From positions 124,001 through 188,000 of the forward strand of contig CAZTYF010000001.1 in NCBI GenBank assembly GCA_964617455.1: a stretch of DNA of 64,000 bases. Direction: 5' to 3'. The first letter of the stretch is position 1. Each line of letters opens with the position of its first letter. This stretch comes from Monoglobus sp964617455. GTDB taxonomy: Bacteria > Bacillota > Clostridia > Monoglobales > Monoglobaceae. Positions 8,652 to 16,454 of this stretch are shown one piece after another. The notes under the pieces were generated by a model. It was not told the origin of the DNA. It did no database searches and was given only the letters and a program-made list of their open reading frames with translations. A program made the translations under genes and the position numbers.

Positions 8652-10109
8652 CTATCCTTGGATTTGCACGCCCAAGAGCTTTTGGACAATTTCCCTCTCG
8701 TCGAATTTTATCTTTTTGGTTCCGAGAATCTGATATGTCTCATGGCCCTTGCCCGCCAGTAATATTATATCATCTTTTTGGGCGTGGTCAAGAGCATATT
8801 CTATGGCATCGAATCTGTTTGTAATCACCACATACTCGCAGTCGGTCTCTTTGACTCCCTCTTCCACCTGGCGGACAATTTTTTCCGGGTCCTCCGTTCG
8901 GGGATTGTCGCTGGTGACAATGCAAAAATCCGAAAGCTCCGCCGCAATCTTCCCCATTTTGGGCCGCTTTGTGGCATCCCTGTCTCCGCCGCAGCCGAAC
9001 AGGGTCACAATCCTGCCCTTGGCAAAGCCCCGTATGGCGTTTAAAACATTCAGCAGCCCGTCCGGGGTATGGGCATAGTCTATAATCACCGTATAGTCGG
9101 TGCCGGGAGTGTCCACGATTTCGATTCTTCCTTTCACCCCCCGGGCACTTTGAATGCCCTCCGCGGCATCCTTGGGTGAAATCCCGTCCGCTATGCAGCA
9201 GCCCAAGGCGGTCATGGCGTTATACACCGAAAACCTGCCCGGTATGGGCAAATTCACCCGCAGGGTTTCCCCTTGATAAGTAAGGTCAAAGGCAACTCCG
9301 CCGCTTCCCAATTCGATGTTCGATGCCTTAAGGTCACAGTCGCCCTCAATGCCATAGGTTATGATATTGTCGCAGGTGGCCGCCTCAAGGAGGACTTTGC
9401 TTCCCTCGTCGTCGATGTTTATGACTCCGTTTCTCGCCAGGGTGAAAAGCTTGCTCTTGGCGGCAAGATATTCCTCCATGGTTTTGTGAAAATCCAAGTG
9501 GTCCTGGGTTATGTTGGTGAAAGCACCCACATTGAACTCGCAGGCCGCAACTCTGTCCAAGGCCAAAGCGTGGGAGGAGACTTCCATCACCACGGATTCG
9601 GCCCCGTTTTTCACCATCTCGTCAAAGAGCTGCATAAGCTCCAAAGAGTCGGGAGTGGTGTGGGAGGTGGGGATAACCAAATCCCCGATCATATTCTGAT
9701 TCGTGCCGATAAGGCCCACTTTTTTCCCCAAATGCTCCAAAATGGCCTTCACCAAATAGGTGGTGGTGGTCTTGCCGTTGGTGCCCGTCACGCCGATCAG
9801 GTCGAATTTTTTGAAAGGGTAGTCATAGTATGCCGCCGCCATTTCCGCCATGGCCTTTCGGGTGTTGTCCACAATCACACAGGGCACATCCACGGTGGGC
9901 AAATCGTGTTCCGCCACAACGGCAATCGCGCCGTTTTCCACGGCGGAGCGGGCAAACTTGTGGCCGTCGGTGGCATAGCCGGTTATGCACACAAACACAT
10001 AGCCCGGCTTCACTTTTCGGGAGTCATAGGCCACGCCGCCCACTTTCATGCTGCCGCCTCCCGTCATCTTCTTTATTTTCACGTTTTTGAGTAATTCCGC
10101 TAAGGTCAT
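8652..10109 (-). CDS. murE: MurE, UDP-MurNAc-dipeptide ligase (meso-DAP type)
   Basis: Adds the third stem residue to UDP-MurNAc-L-Ala-D-Glu. The P-loop is GVTGTNGKTTTTYLV and the central signature is TTPDSLELMQ. The DNPRTEDP motif is the form associated with meso-diaminopimelate rather than lysine addition, so the wall is inferred to be DAP type. The first ATG (10115) abuts the GGGAG site; the second (10109) has proper spacing and is preferred. It follows the class B PBP gene by about 35 bp. Confidence 0.95.
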   Translation of the reverse strand: MTLAELLKNVKIKKMTGGGSMKVGGVAYDSRKVKPGYVFVCITGYATDGHKFARSAVENGAIAVVAEHDLPTVDVPCVIVDNTRKAMAEMAAAYYDYPFKKFDLIGVTGTNGKTTTTYLVKAILEHLGKKVGLIGTNQNMIGDLVIPTSHTTPDSLELMQLFDEMVKNGAESVVMEVSSHALALDRVAACEFNVGAFTNITQDHLDFHKTMEEYLAAKSKLFTLARNGVINIDDEGSKVLLEAATCDNIITYGIEGDCDLKASNIELGSGGVAFDLTYQGETLRVNLPIPGRFSVYNAMTALGCCIADGISPKDAAEGIQSARGVKGRIEIVDTPGTDYTVIIDYAHTPDGLLNVLNAIRGFAKGRIVTLFGCGGDRDATKRPKMGKIAAELSDFCIVTSDNPRTEDPEKIVRQVEEGVKETDCEYVVITNRFDAIEYALDHAQKDDIILLAGKGHETYQILGTKKIKFDEREIVQKLLGVQIQG

Positions 10110-10144
10110 AGCCATCTCCCTTTCCGGGTTACACTTTGTCTTTG

Positions 10145-12391
10145 TCAGTCGTTGGTGGTTTCCGATTCGTCATACCTGAAACTGAGGGTGACCACCGTTC
10201 CGGGCTCCACCATGGTTCCCTCCACCGGAGACTGGCCGATGCAGGTGGCGTTTTTCCCGAATTTGGATACACCTTTGATTCCGGCATTCAATCCCACATT
10301 TTCCAGGGATGCGGAGGCGGATGCGGGAGTTTCTCCCGTCACATCGGGAACCGAAACGGTTCTCTCCGCGCCCCCCTCTTCGGTGTACATATAGACCATA
10401 CTTCCTCCCGTCACCCCGGTATGGGGTTTGGGAATCTGGTCAACCACAACATCGCCGCTGCCGCTCTCTTTGGGCTTAAGTCCGCTTTCGTCAAGGACGG
10501 AGCCCGCCTCGGAGACGCTCATACCGGTGATGTCGGGAACTTCCACATTGATATATTCCTCCTCATCCGGGTTATACATAGGCTCAACTCCCAAATACTG
10601 AAGGGTCTCTCCCAATATATCCCGAACAACCGGAGCCGCAATCTGGCCGCCGTAGTAGCTGCTGCCGTTGGGCTCATCCAAAATGACCAAACACAGAACC
10701 TTCGGGTCGTCCGCGGGAGCAAAGCCGATGAAGGAGGCGATATATTTGCCGTTGCCCCGGGGAATTTTTTCGGAGGTTCCGGTCTTTCCCGCTATTCTGT
10801 ATCCCGCCAAATAGGCGTTCTTTCCGCCGCCTTCCGACACAACGGATTCCAGGATTTTGCACATTTCCTCGCTGGTCTCTTTGGCTATAACCTGCCGCAC
10901 AATTTCGGGCTCGGTGCTTTCCACAATGCCCATATCCGAGTTGACAATTTGCTTCACAATATGGGGTTTCATCAGGGTTCCTCCGTTGGCCACCGCACTG
11001 ACCGCCGCCGCCATTTGGAGGGGAGTGACGGTTATGGACTGGCCGAAGGATTCCGTGGCCAGGTCCACATCGCTCATGGTCTCGTCATAGCCCATACCTG
11101 CCGCCTCTCCGGGAATTTCTATCCCCGTTTCCCGCAGGAAGCCGAAGGCTCTCACGCCTTTCGCAAATCTTTCCTTGCCTATTTTTTGGCCTATTTGGAT
11201 AAAGGCCGGGTTGCAGGAATTTTGCACCGCTTGGGAAAAATCCTGGGTTCCGTGTCCCGAGGTGGAGGCGCAGTTGATGGTCCTGTCCGCCACCTGATAG
11301 GAGCCGCCGCAGGTGAACGTGTCACTCAGGGCGCAGGCACGGGTGTCGAGGGCAATGGAGGCCGTCACCGATTTGAAAGTGGAGCCCGGCTCATAGGAGT
11401 CAACCACCGCCTTGTTGCGGCGGACCACCTGCATTACCTCTCCCAATCTGTCGTTATATTCCTGCCCCTCAAGTTTTTCCAGCTCCTCATCGATGTCCGG
11501 GTATTTCTCCCTCACCGCATCGGTGATTTCAAAGGGCTCGTTTAGGTTATAATCCGGCATTGTGCACATGGCCAGGATTTCCCCGGTGTCGACATCCATA
11601 ACAATCGCCGAGGCTCCCTCCGCCACATTGTTGTCCTCCGCCGCCGCTGCCAGGTTCTTTTGGGTATAGTTCTGAATGTTCTCGTCTATGGTGAGAACCA
11701 CGCTGTTTCCGTCCTGGGCGGCGATGTAGCTCTCATAGCCGCTGTTTTCCTCAAGGCCCGTGGATTCCCGAGCCGAAACAACCCGTCCCGGCACGCCGCT
11801 GAGACGGTCGTCGTATATGCTTTCGATTCCCTCAAGCCCCTGGTTGTCGGTGCCGCAAAAGCCTATGACCTGGGCGGCAAAGTTGTTATAAGGGTAGTAT
11901 CTTTTCACATCGTCGGTGAAGGTGACTCCGTCTATGTCCACGGCTTCAAGATAGGCCTTGAGATCGCCGGTCACCTCTTTGTCGACTTTTTTCTTCAGAG
12001 TGTCGCTTTGGATTTTTTTGTTTATCTTGTCCTTGACCGTCTCCATATCCATATCCAGGATGTCGCCTATGCTCCGAGCCACCTCGTCCACGGAAAGACC
12101 CTTTCCCTCAATGGACTCTTTCATGGCGGCGGGGTTTATGCTTATGGATTGGACCGTGATGTTGGAGGCCAAAACCTTGTAGTTCCTGTCATAGATATTG
12201 CCACGCTTGGCGCTGACCGTGTTGTCGCTGATTTGCTGGTCAAGAGCCTGGCGGGACAAATCCTTTCCCCGCACAAGCTGAATCCAGCCCACCCGCAAAC
12301 AGAGCAAAACCATCACGACGGCAAAGGCTCCGGTTATGAATGTGAGCCTGTCGAATGAGATTTTTCTGTGTTTTTTCTTGCGGGACGGCAT
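10145..12391 (-). CDS. Class B penicillin-binding protein with two PASTA domains (FtsI/SpoVD type)
   Basis: Septal D,D-transpeptidase that cross-links glycan made by FtsW. It has a short cytosolic lysine-rich tail, one membrane anchor (about residues 17-38), a dimerisation domain and a transpeptidase domain. The nucleophile is in STFK (about 339), with SCN (about 394) and KTGT (about 536) motifs. Two PASTA repeats follow (about 615-680 and 683-745), each opening with VPD(I/V)TG. The 748-residue length fits both PBP2B (division) and SpoVD (sporulation); position after ftsL in the dcw cluster favours division, but a SpoVD role cannot be excluded. The ATG follows a GGAGG site. Confidence 0.93.
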   Translation of the reverse strand: MPSRKKKHRKISFDRLTFITGAFAVVMVLLCLRVGWIQLVRGKDLSRQALDQQISDNTVSAKRGNIYDRNYKVLASNITVQSISINPAAMKESIEGKGLSVDEVARSIGDILDMDMETVKDKINKKIQSDTLKKKVDKEVTGDLKAYLEAVDIDGVTFTDDVKRYYPYNNFAAQVIGFCGTDNQGLEGIESIYDDRLSGVPGRVVSARESTGLEENSGYESYIAAQDGNSVVLTIDENIQNYTQKNLAAAAEDNNVAEGASAIVMDVDTGEILAMCTMPDYNLNEPFEITDAVREKYPDIDEELEKLEGQEYNDRLGEVMQVVRRNKAVVDSYEPGSTFKSVTASIALDTRACALSDTFTCGGSYQVADRTINCASTSGHGTQDFSQAVQNSCNPAFIQIGQKIGKERFAKGVRAFGFLRETGIEIPGEAAGMGYDETMSDVDLATESFGQSITVTPLQMAAAVSAVANGGTLMKPHIVKQIVNSDMGIVESTEPEIVRQVIAKETSEEMCKILESVVSEGGGKNAYLAGYRIAGKTGTSEKIPRGNGKYIASFIGFAPADDPKVLCLVILDEPNGSSYYGGQIAAPVVRDILGETLQYLGVEPMYNPDEEEYINVEVPDITGMSVSEAGSVLDESGLKPKESGSGDVVVDQIPKPHTGVTGGSMVYMYTEEGGAERTVSVPDVTGETPASASASLENVGLNAGIKGVSKFGKNATCIGQSPVEGTMVEPGTVVTLSFRYDESETTND

Positions 12392-12448
12392 ATTTTATCC
12401 TCCGTAAAACCGACAGGGCAGCCACCCAAGGCCGCCCCTTCGGGAGTT

Positions 12449-13213
12449 CTATTCAGATGACTTCACAACACTGTCCTTGGCCCCCATGTCAATATAAAAC
12501 ACCTGGGAGGAGTCGGGCTTCACCATTCCCAATCTGTCCTTGGCAAAGGACTCAAGGTTTCCCAACTCTATGGACCTGTCTATGTTGGATTGAATGGCCT
12601 CATTGGTGACAACGATTTCCGAAAGTGAGGCATTCAGTTCTTCGATTTCTCTGTTCTTGGCGAAAATGGCGGTCTGCCCGTATATCATAAGGGCACACAT
12701 CAAAAACACCACTCCCACCGCGGCTATGATCTTGAGCCTGGCCCTCGCCTTCTTTTTGGCCGCCTCCCGCTGCTGCTTGCGGGTTTGGGGTCGGCTCACC
12801 CGAGTTGCGGGCCTCTCAATCGGAGGCGCCGCCGGGGCATATCTCCTATCCGGATAGAGCTCCGGGGGATAGTCGGTGTAGGCCCCGTAATTCCTTGGGG
12901 AATCGGAATAGCTCCGCCTCGGCTCATAGGGGGTTTGAACCCGGGAATATTCCCTGCGGTATTCCGTTCTGCGGGCGTTTGCCTCCCTTTCGGCTCTCTT
13001 TTGAGCCGCATATCTCATCTCGGCCGCATACCTTTCGTTCACATATCCGGGTGCTTCTCCGCCCCGATAGTCGGAATACCGCCTTTCGACTCCGTATCTT
13101 TCGTCGGCATAGGGAGACGCATCCCCGGCCCGATAGCTATATCCTTCACGGGATTCGGAATACCGCCTCGCCGCGGCTCTCCGCCCATAGGATTGCTTCT
13201 GTTTCAAAGGCAT
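12449..13213 (-). CDS. ftsL: FtsL-like division protein with long Arg/Tyr-rich N terminus
   Basis: Bitopic protein expected to pair with DivIC and FtsQ. The last third is typical: one membrane segment (KIIAAVGVVFLMCALMIYG), then a coiled coil (NREIEELNASLSEI) and the RLGMVKP motif of the FtsL/DivIC family. The first 150 or so residues are unusual: disordered, rich in Arg, Tyr, Ser, Glu and Pro, with repeated ERY/RRY elements. I use the ATG at 13213 rather than the GTG at 13222, which overlaps the G-rich ribosome site. It sits between rsmH and the class B PBP, the standard ftsL position. The name rests on context and topology, as sequence conservation in this family is low. Confidence 0.8.
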   Translation of the reverse strand: MPLKQKQSYGRRAAARRYSESREGYSYRAGDASPYADERYGVERRYSDYRGGEAPGYVNERYAAEMRYAAQKRAEREANARRTEYRREYSRVQTPYEPRRSYSDSPRNYGAYTDYPPELYPDRRYAPAAPPIERPATRVSRPQTRKQQREAAKKKARARLKIIAAVGVVFLMCALMIYGQTAIFAKNREIEELNASLSEIVVTNEAIQSNIDRSIELGNLESFAKDRLGMVKPDSSQVFYIDMGAKDSVVKSSE

Positions 13214-13288
13214 CCGCCCCACCCCCCTTCTTATTATCCGTGCAATATATAAAATCCATAAGATATATAATCAAATTCAAATCAAAAT

Positions 13289-14233
13289 CTATGCTTCCGA
13301 CAACTTCCTCACACATCTCAGCTTGGCGCTGTGGGCGCGGGGATTGATTTTCAGCTCTTCCTCTCCGGCCGTTACGGGCTTTTTGTTCACAAGCTCTATC
13401 TTTGCCTTGTTCCCGCAGACGCAGACCGGGAAATCCTTGGGACAGGTGCAGCCGGTTTTGAGCTTTGCGAAGGTGTTTTTCACGATTCTGTCCTCAAGAG
13501 AATGAAAGGTTATCACCGACAGGATTCCTTCGGGCTTTAACACGTCCACAAAATCCTCAATGGCCTTGTCAAGGCCCCGCAGCTCCCCGTTGACCTCAAT
13601 CCGAATGGCCTGAAAGCTCCGCTTGGCGGGGTGCTTGTCCCCGTATCTTTTTTGGGGAGGGAAGGCCTTTTTGATTATCTCGGAAAGCTCAAGGGTGGTC
13701 TTTATCTCGCTTTTCTCTCTCGCTCTCACAATGGCTTTGGCGATTTTTGCGCTGTTTTTCTCTTCGCCGTATTCCCAAAGGATGTTTCGCAGCTTCTCCT
13801 CCGAATATTTATTCACAACCTCCGAGGCCGTCAGAGAATCGGCTCGGTTCATCCGCATATCAAGAGGCGCATCTTGGTTGTAGCTGAATCCCCTTTTTGC
13901 CTCGTCCAGCTGGTGGGAGGACACGCCCAAATCCAAAACCGCTCCGTCGATTTTGCCGATTCCGAGGCCTTTGAGAATTTCTTTTATATTGAAAAAGTTC
14001 TCCCAAAGAATCACGGTTTTGCATTCAAAACCTTTCAGTCTCTCCTTTGCGGCCTCAATGGCCTCTCTGTCTCTGTCTATGCCGATCAGGGTGCCGTCCC
14101 TGCTCAGCTTTTCGCAAATCAGGGCAGCGTGGCCGCCGCCTCCCAAGGTCCCGTCAACATAGACGCCCTTCGGCTTTATGCCCAGCAGTTTCGTGCTCTC
14201 TGCGGGAAGCACCGAAATATGCCGAAATTCCAT
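13289..14233 (-). CDS. rsmH: RsmH, 16S rRNA N4-cytosine (C1402) methyltransferase
   Basis: S-adenosylmethionine-dependent methyltransferase that modifies C1402 of 16S rRNA in the decoding centre. The family N terminus is clear (MEFRHISVLPAES), followed by the SAM-binding loop DGTLGGGGHA and the motif AVLDLGVSSHQLD. The 314-residue length is typical. The ATG at 14233 lies two bases after the mraZ stop; upstream in-frame codons overlap mraZ and are rejected. Confidence 0.96.
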   Translation of the reverse strand: MEFRHISVLPAESTKLLGIKPKGVYVDGTLGGGGHAALICEKLSRDGTLIGIDRDREAIEAAKERLKGFECKTVILWENFFNIKEILKGLGIGKIDGAVLDLGVSSHQLDEAKRGFSYNQDAPLDMRMNRADSLTASEVVNKYSEEKLRNILWEYGEEKNSAKIAKAIVRAREKSEIKTTLELSEIIKKAFPPQKRYGDKHPAKRSFQAIRIEVNGELRGLDKAIEDFVDVLKPEGILSVITFHSLEDRIVKNTFAKLKTGCTCPKDFPVCVCGNKAKIELVNKKPVTAGEEELKINPRAHSAKLRCVRKLSEA

Positions 14234-14235
14234 AC

Positions 14236-14643
14236 CTATATCAGCTCGTGCTCCTCCATAATCTTCTCGATATTCTCGGCATTGTAGTCCTCGTCGTCGA
14301 AATAGTCGGTCCAAGTGTCTCTGTTCCAGATTTCCACGTGTCTGAAACTGCCCACAACGGCAATCTCCTTTCGGAGCCCCAAATAGGCCCGCAAATCGGG
14401 AGGTATCACAACCCTGCCCTGAGTGTCAAGCTCGCACTCCTTGGAGCCGGAAGTGAAGAACAGCAGCTTCTTTCTCTCTTTTATCTTGCTCAAAAAATCT
14501 TCCCATTCGGACTTCGGATAGAGGGCAATGCAATTCACGCCTTTTGCCACAACAAAAGTCTGCCCCAGCTCCGCCCGAAAGCCCGCGGGAACATTAACTC
14601 TGAACTTGGCATCAACCGTTTGTAAATATTCGCCGATAAACAC
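14236..14643 (-). CDS. mraZ: MraZ transcriptional regulator
   Basis: AbrB-fold DNA-binding protein, known in other bacteria to bind TGGGN repeats ahead of its own operon. It has 135 residues with two SpoVT/AbrB-like halves: GEYLQTVDAKFRVNVPA at the start, and DTQGRVVIPPDLRAYLGL in the middle, the hallmark of the second half. It is the first gene of the dcw operon. The promoter lies about 450 bp upstream, beyond a block of hairpin repeats, and next to it are three GTG-type boxes with 10-bp spacing that MraZ may bind. Confidence 0.95.
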   Translation of the reverse strand: MFIGEYLQTVDAKFRVNVPAGFRAELGQTFVVAKGVNCIALYPKSEWEDFLSKIKERKKLLFFTSGSKECELDTQGRVVIPPDLRAYLGLRKEIAVVGSFRHVEIWNRDTWTDYFDDEDYNAENIEKIMEEHELI

Positions 14644-14659
14644 GTCGCAAACTCCTTTG

Positions 14660-15027
14660 CTTAATCGTAATTACCGCAAGCGGCAATTCCTCACCGCTCC
14701 GGGTTTGCTCCTTTTTCCCAAAAAGTGCACTTCGTTGGCGCTTTTTGGGAGCCCTGTAATACCCAATTACCGCAAGCGGCAATTCCTCACCTCGTCGTCG
14801 CAGTTCGCCTCTTAGCTCGTTTTCTCGCAAGCGAGAAAACATTCGCCCTTCCGGCGACTGCTCCTCTTTCCCACAAAGGCAAGCCTTTGCGGGAGCCCTG
14901 CGCACTTCGTGCGCTTTGAGTTCGCCTTTTGGCTCGTTTCCTCGCAAGCGAGAAAACATTCGCCTTTCCGGCGGTTCCTCCTTTTTCCCAAAAAGTGCAC
15001 TTCGTTGGCGCTTTTTGGGAGCCCTGT
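14660..15027. repeat. Hairpin-repeat array in the dcw leader (modules A, B and C)
   Basis: No gene is supported here. Two copies of module A (14800-14861 and about 14920-14978) are long imperfect hairpins tipped by TTCTCGCAAGCGAGAA. Three copies of module B (14707-14756, 14861-14900, 14978-15025) have a stem of CCCAAAAAG with CTTTTTGGG, or CCCACAAAGGC with GCCTTTGCGGG, followed by GGGAGCCCTG. Two copies of a third element, AATTACCGCAAGCGGCAATT, lie at about 14669 and 14765. GCGCACTTCGTGCGC at 14900-14914 is another small hairpin. The array lies between the promoter and mraZ, so it should be in the operon mRNA leader. Open frames crossing it are repeat artefacts. Confidence 0.85.
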
Positions 15028-15062
15028 AACATCCTCCGAAATCATCGTCTTGGGGAATCCGG

Positions 15063-15087
15063 GCCACTTCGATACACTTTGACCCAC
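15063..15087 (-). promoter_or_regulatory. Putative MraZ boxes
   Basis: On the minus strand GTGGG, GTGTA and GTGGC occur as direct repeats at exact 10-bp spacing, just downstream of the operon -10 element. This resembles the TGGGN-N5 repeat arrays bound by MraZ in other bacteria. Only the first box matches the consensus closely. Confidence 0.55.
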
Positions 15088-15096
15088 TTTTTATTT

Positions 15097-15125
15097 ATTT
15101 TACTACATTCCGAGCCAATATGCAA
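15097..15125 (-). promoter_or_regulatory. Sigma-A-type promoter of the dcw operon
   Basis: TTGCAT (15120-15125), 17-bp spacer, TAAAAT (15097-15102) on the minus strand. It would start transcription near 15090, about 450 nt before mraZ. Confidence 0.75.
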
Positions 15126-15241
15126 GACCTTTTTTCGAAAATTTGGAAAATTTTGCAAATATGTCTTTTTTAATCAAAAGAGCCTGCGGCGAGCTGCTCC
15201 ATAGAGGACGCCCTTCGGTGATAAATTTTCATCATATACGT

Positions 15242-16258
15242 TCATTCTCTAATCCCCATAAGCTTCTTTAATTCTTCCATTTCTTCCATGGCTTTTTCAT
15301 TCGAGCGTTTGGTTTCCTCGTAGGCTCTTCGCCTTCTCTCGGCGGCCTCCTCGGCTGCCCTGTCTCTCCCGTCGCTGTATCTGTCCTCCAAAACCTTGAC
15401 GGCATTCTCGGTTTTCAAAAGCCAATCAAAATCCGCAACCCAGTTTCTGTCATTCCGCCCGCTCAAAAACTTCGATTTCCCCGCTTTGTCAAAAAGTTCA
15501 TCAAGGGCCTCTTTCCCGAACTCCCTCACAAATCCGAAAATCGCCTTTTTCCGACCGTCGGTCAATTTTCTCACCTCCGGTAATTCCTTACAAACGGAGT
15601 TGTATTTCTCGATAACGGAATTATAATACTTAGAATTACTCTCTCTCTTATTCTCTTTATCTATTCTATTATCTATTCTATTATCTATTCTGTGCGACAA
15701 TTCTGTCGTACCCCCTGTGACATTTTTGTCGTACCCCTGTGACAATTCTGTCGTACCTCCCGTGACATTTTTGTCGTACCCCTGCGACAATTCTGTCGTA
15801 CCCCCCGTGACAATTTTGTCGTACCCCTGCGACAATTCTGTCGTACCCCCTGTGACATTTTTGTCGTACCCCTGTGACAATTCTGTCGTACCTCCCGTGA
15901 CAATTTTGTCGTACCCCTGCGACATATCTGTCGTACCCCCTGTGACATTTTTGTCGTACCCCTGCGACAATTTTGTCGTACCCTCAAGAGGGTTTTTCCC
16001 GGCACTCACCGAAATGCGTCGTTGTGAATCGATTATCTTAACAGTGATAAGACCTTTGTCCTTCAGTTCCGAAATCCATCGGCAGACCGTGCGGGTGGTT
16101 ACACCGTATTCTTTGGCCAAAAAAGCGTTGGTGGCCCAGGAATAGCCCTTGCCTTGAGTCAGCGACAGCAATTCGGCGAATAAGATTTTGGCATCCCCGG
16201 TCAAATCGGACCTGTGAGCCAGCTCGGTGTTAATTGCGTAAAACCTCTCATCCATCAT
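15242..16258 (-). CDS. Phage-type replication initiator / replisome organiser with 15-residue repeats
   Basis: Likely origin-binding initiator of a phage or related element. The N-terminal 75 residues form a winged helix-turn-helix (LAHRSDLTGDAKILFAELL, then YGVTTRTVCRWISELKDKG), as in replication-initiator HTH proteins of Firmicute phages. The middle holds six full and one partial repeat of a 15-residue unit of the form TTELSQGYDKxVTGG, then RIDN repeats. The C-terminal domain (about 215-338) is helical, similar in layout to DnaD/replisome-organiser tails, and ends in a charged coiled coil. The repeats are also striking as DNA: 13 copies of GTCGTACC in dyads next to a triplicated AT-rich 12-mer, so the replication origin may lie inside this gene. 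It is divergent from the fibre-like gene. Start ATG 16258; ATG 16255 is equally possible. Confidence 0.75.
   Translation of the reverse strand: MMDERFYAINTELAHRSDLTGDAKILFAELLSLTQGKGYSWATNAFLAKEYGVTTRTVCRWISELKDKGLITVKIIDSQRRISVSAGKNPLEGTTKLSQGYDKNVTGGTTDMSQGYDKIVTGGTTELSQGYDKNVTGGTTELSQGYDKIVTGGTTELSQGYDKNVTGGTTELSQGYDKNVTGGTTELSHRIDNRIDNRIDKENKRESNSKYYNSVIEKYNSVCKELPEVRKLTDGRKKAIFGFVREFGKEALDELFDKAGKSKFLSGRNDRNWVADFDWLLKTENAVKVLEDRYSDGRDRAAEEAAERRRRAYEETKRSNEKAMEEMEELKKLMGIRE
15656..15692. repeat. AT-rich 12-bp direct repeats (possible DNA-unwinding element)
   Basis: TCTATTCTATTA occurs twice in tandem, followed by a partial third copy, immediately beside the iteron-like array inside the initiator gene. 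AT-rich direct repeats beside initiator-binding sites are the usual melting region of iteron origins. Confidence 0.55.
15705..15987. repeat. Iteron-like dyad array inside the initiator gene
   Basis: Thirteen copies of GTCGTACC at alternating 22- and 23-bp spacing (45-bp full period). The best copies form the dyad TTGTCG-N8-CGACAA. The 45-bp period encodes the 15-residue protein repeat, so coding and DNA-binding constraints may overlap. It is not a CRISPR: there are no unique spacers. Confidence 0.8.
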
Positions 16259-16329
16259 AGTATTTCACTCTCCATATTAAAAATTAACCGGCCGCCCGGC
16301 CTTTGGTATAAATACAGTATATCACTCCG

Positions 16330-16392
16330 AAAGTGCCAAAGAGTGCCGTCTTTTCAAAAAGACAAAGGTTGGCACTTTGGGGCACTTTTTTT
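16330..16392. promoter_or_regulatory. Nested inverted repeat between divergent phage genes
   Basis: AAAGTGCC and AGAGTGCC on the left pair with GGCACTTT and GGGCACTT on the right, around an inner hairpin GTCTTTT-CA-AAAAGAC, ending in seven T. It could be an operator pair with 10-bp spaced half-sites or a terminator. TATAAT at 16397-16402 follows, but no good -35 is seen. Confidence 0.5.
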
Positions 16393-16454
16393 GGTTTATA
16401 ATGGAATTGCGGTCGGGAAGACGGCACAAAACACATTTCGAAAGGAGAAACACT

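Noticed and set aside
14612..15087. Open frames of 80-150 codons crossing the mraZ upstream array
   Set aside because: They encode the same peptide fragments as the repeats elsewhere (CGKEE, RKRAKRR types), have no ribosome site and overlap mraZ; they are read-through of hairpin repeats.
15705..15987. CRISPR array
   Set aside because: Regular repeats but no unique spacers; the period is coding (15 residues) and lies inside the initiator gene.
16371..16392. Sigma-54 promoter (TTGGCAC element)
   Set aside because: The -12 element is missing; the motif is explained by the inverted repeat.
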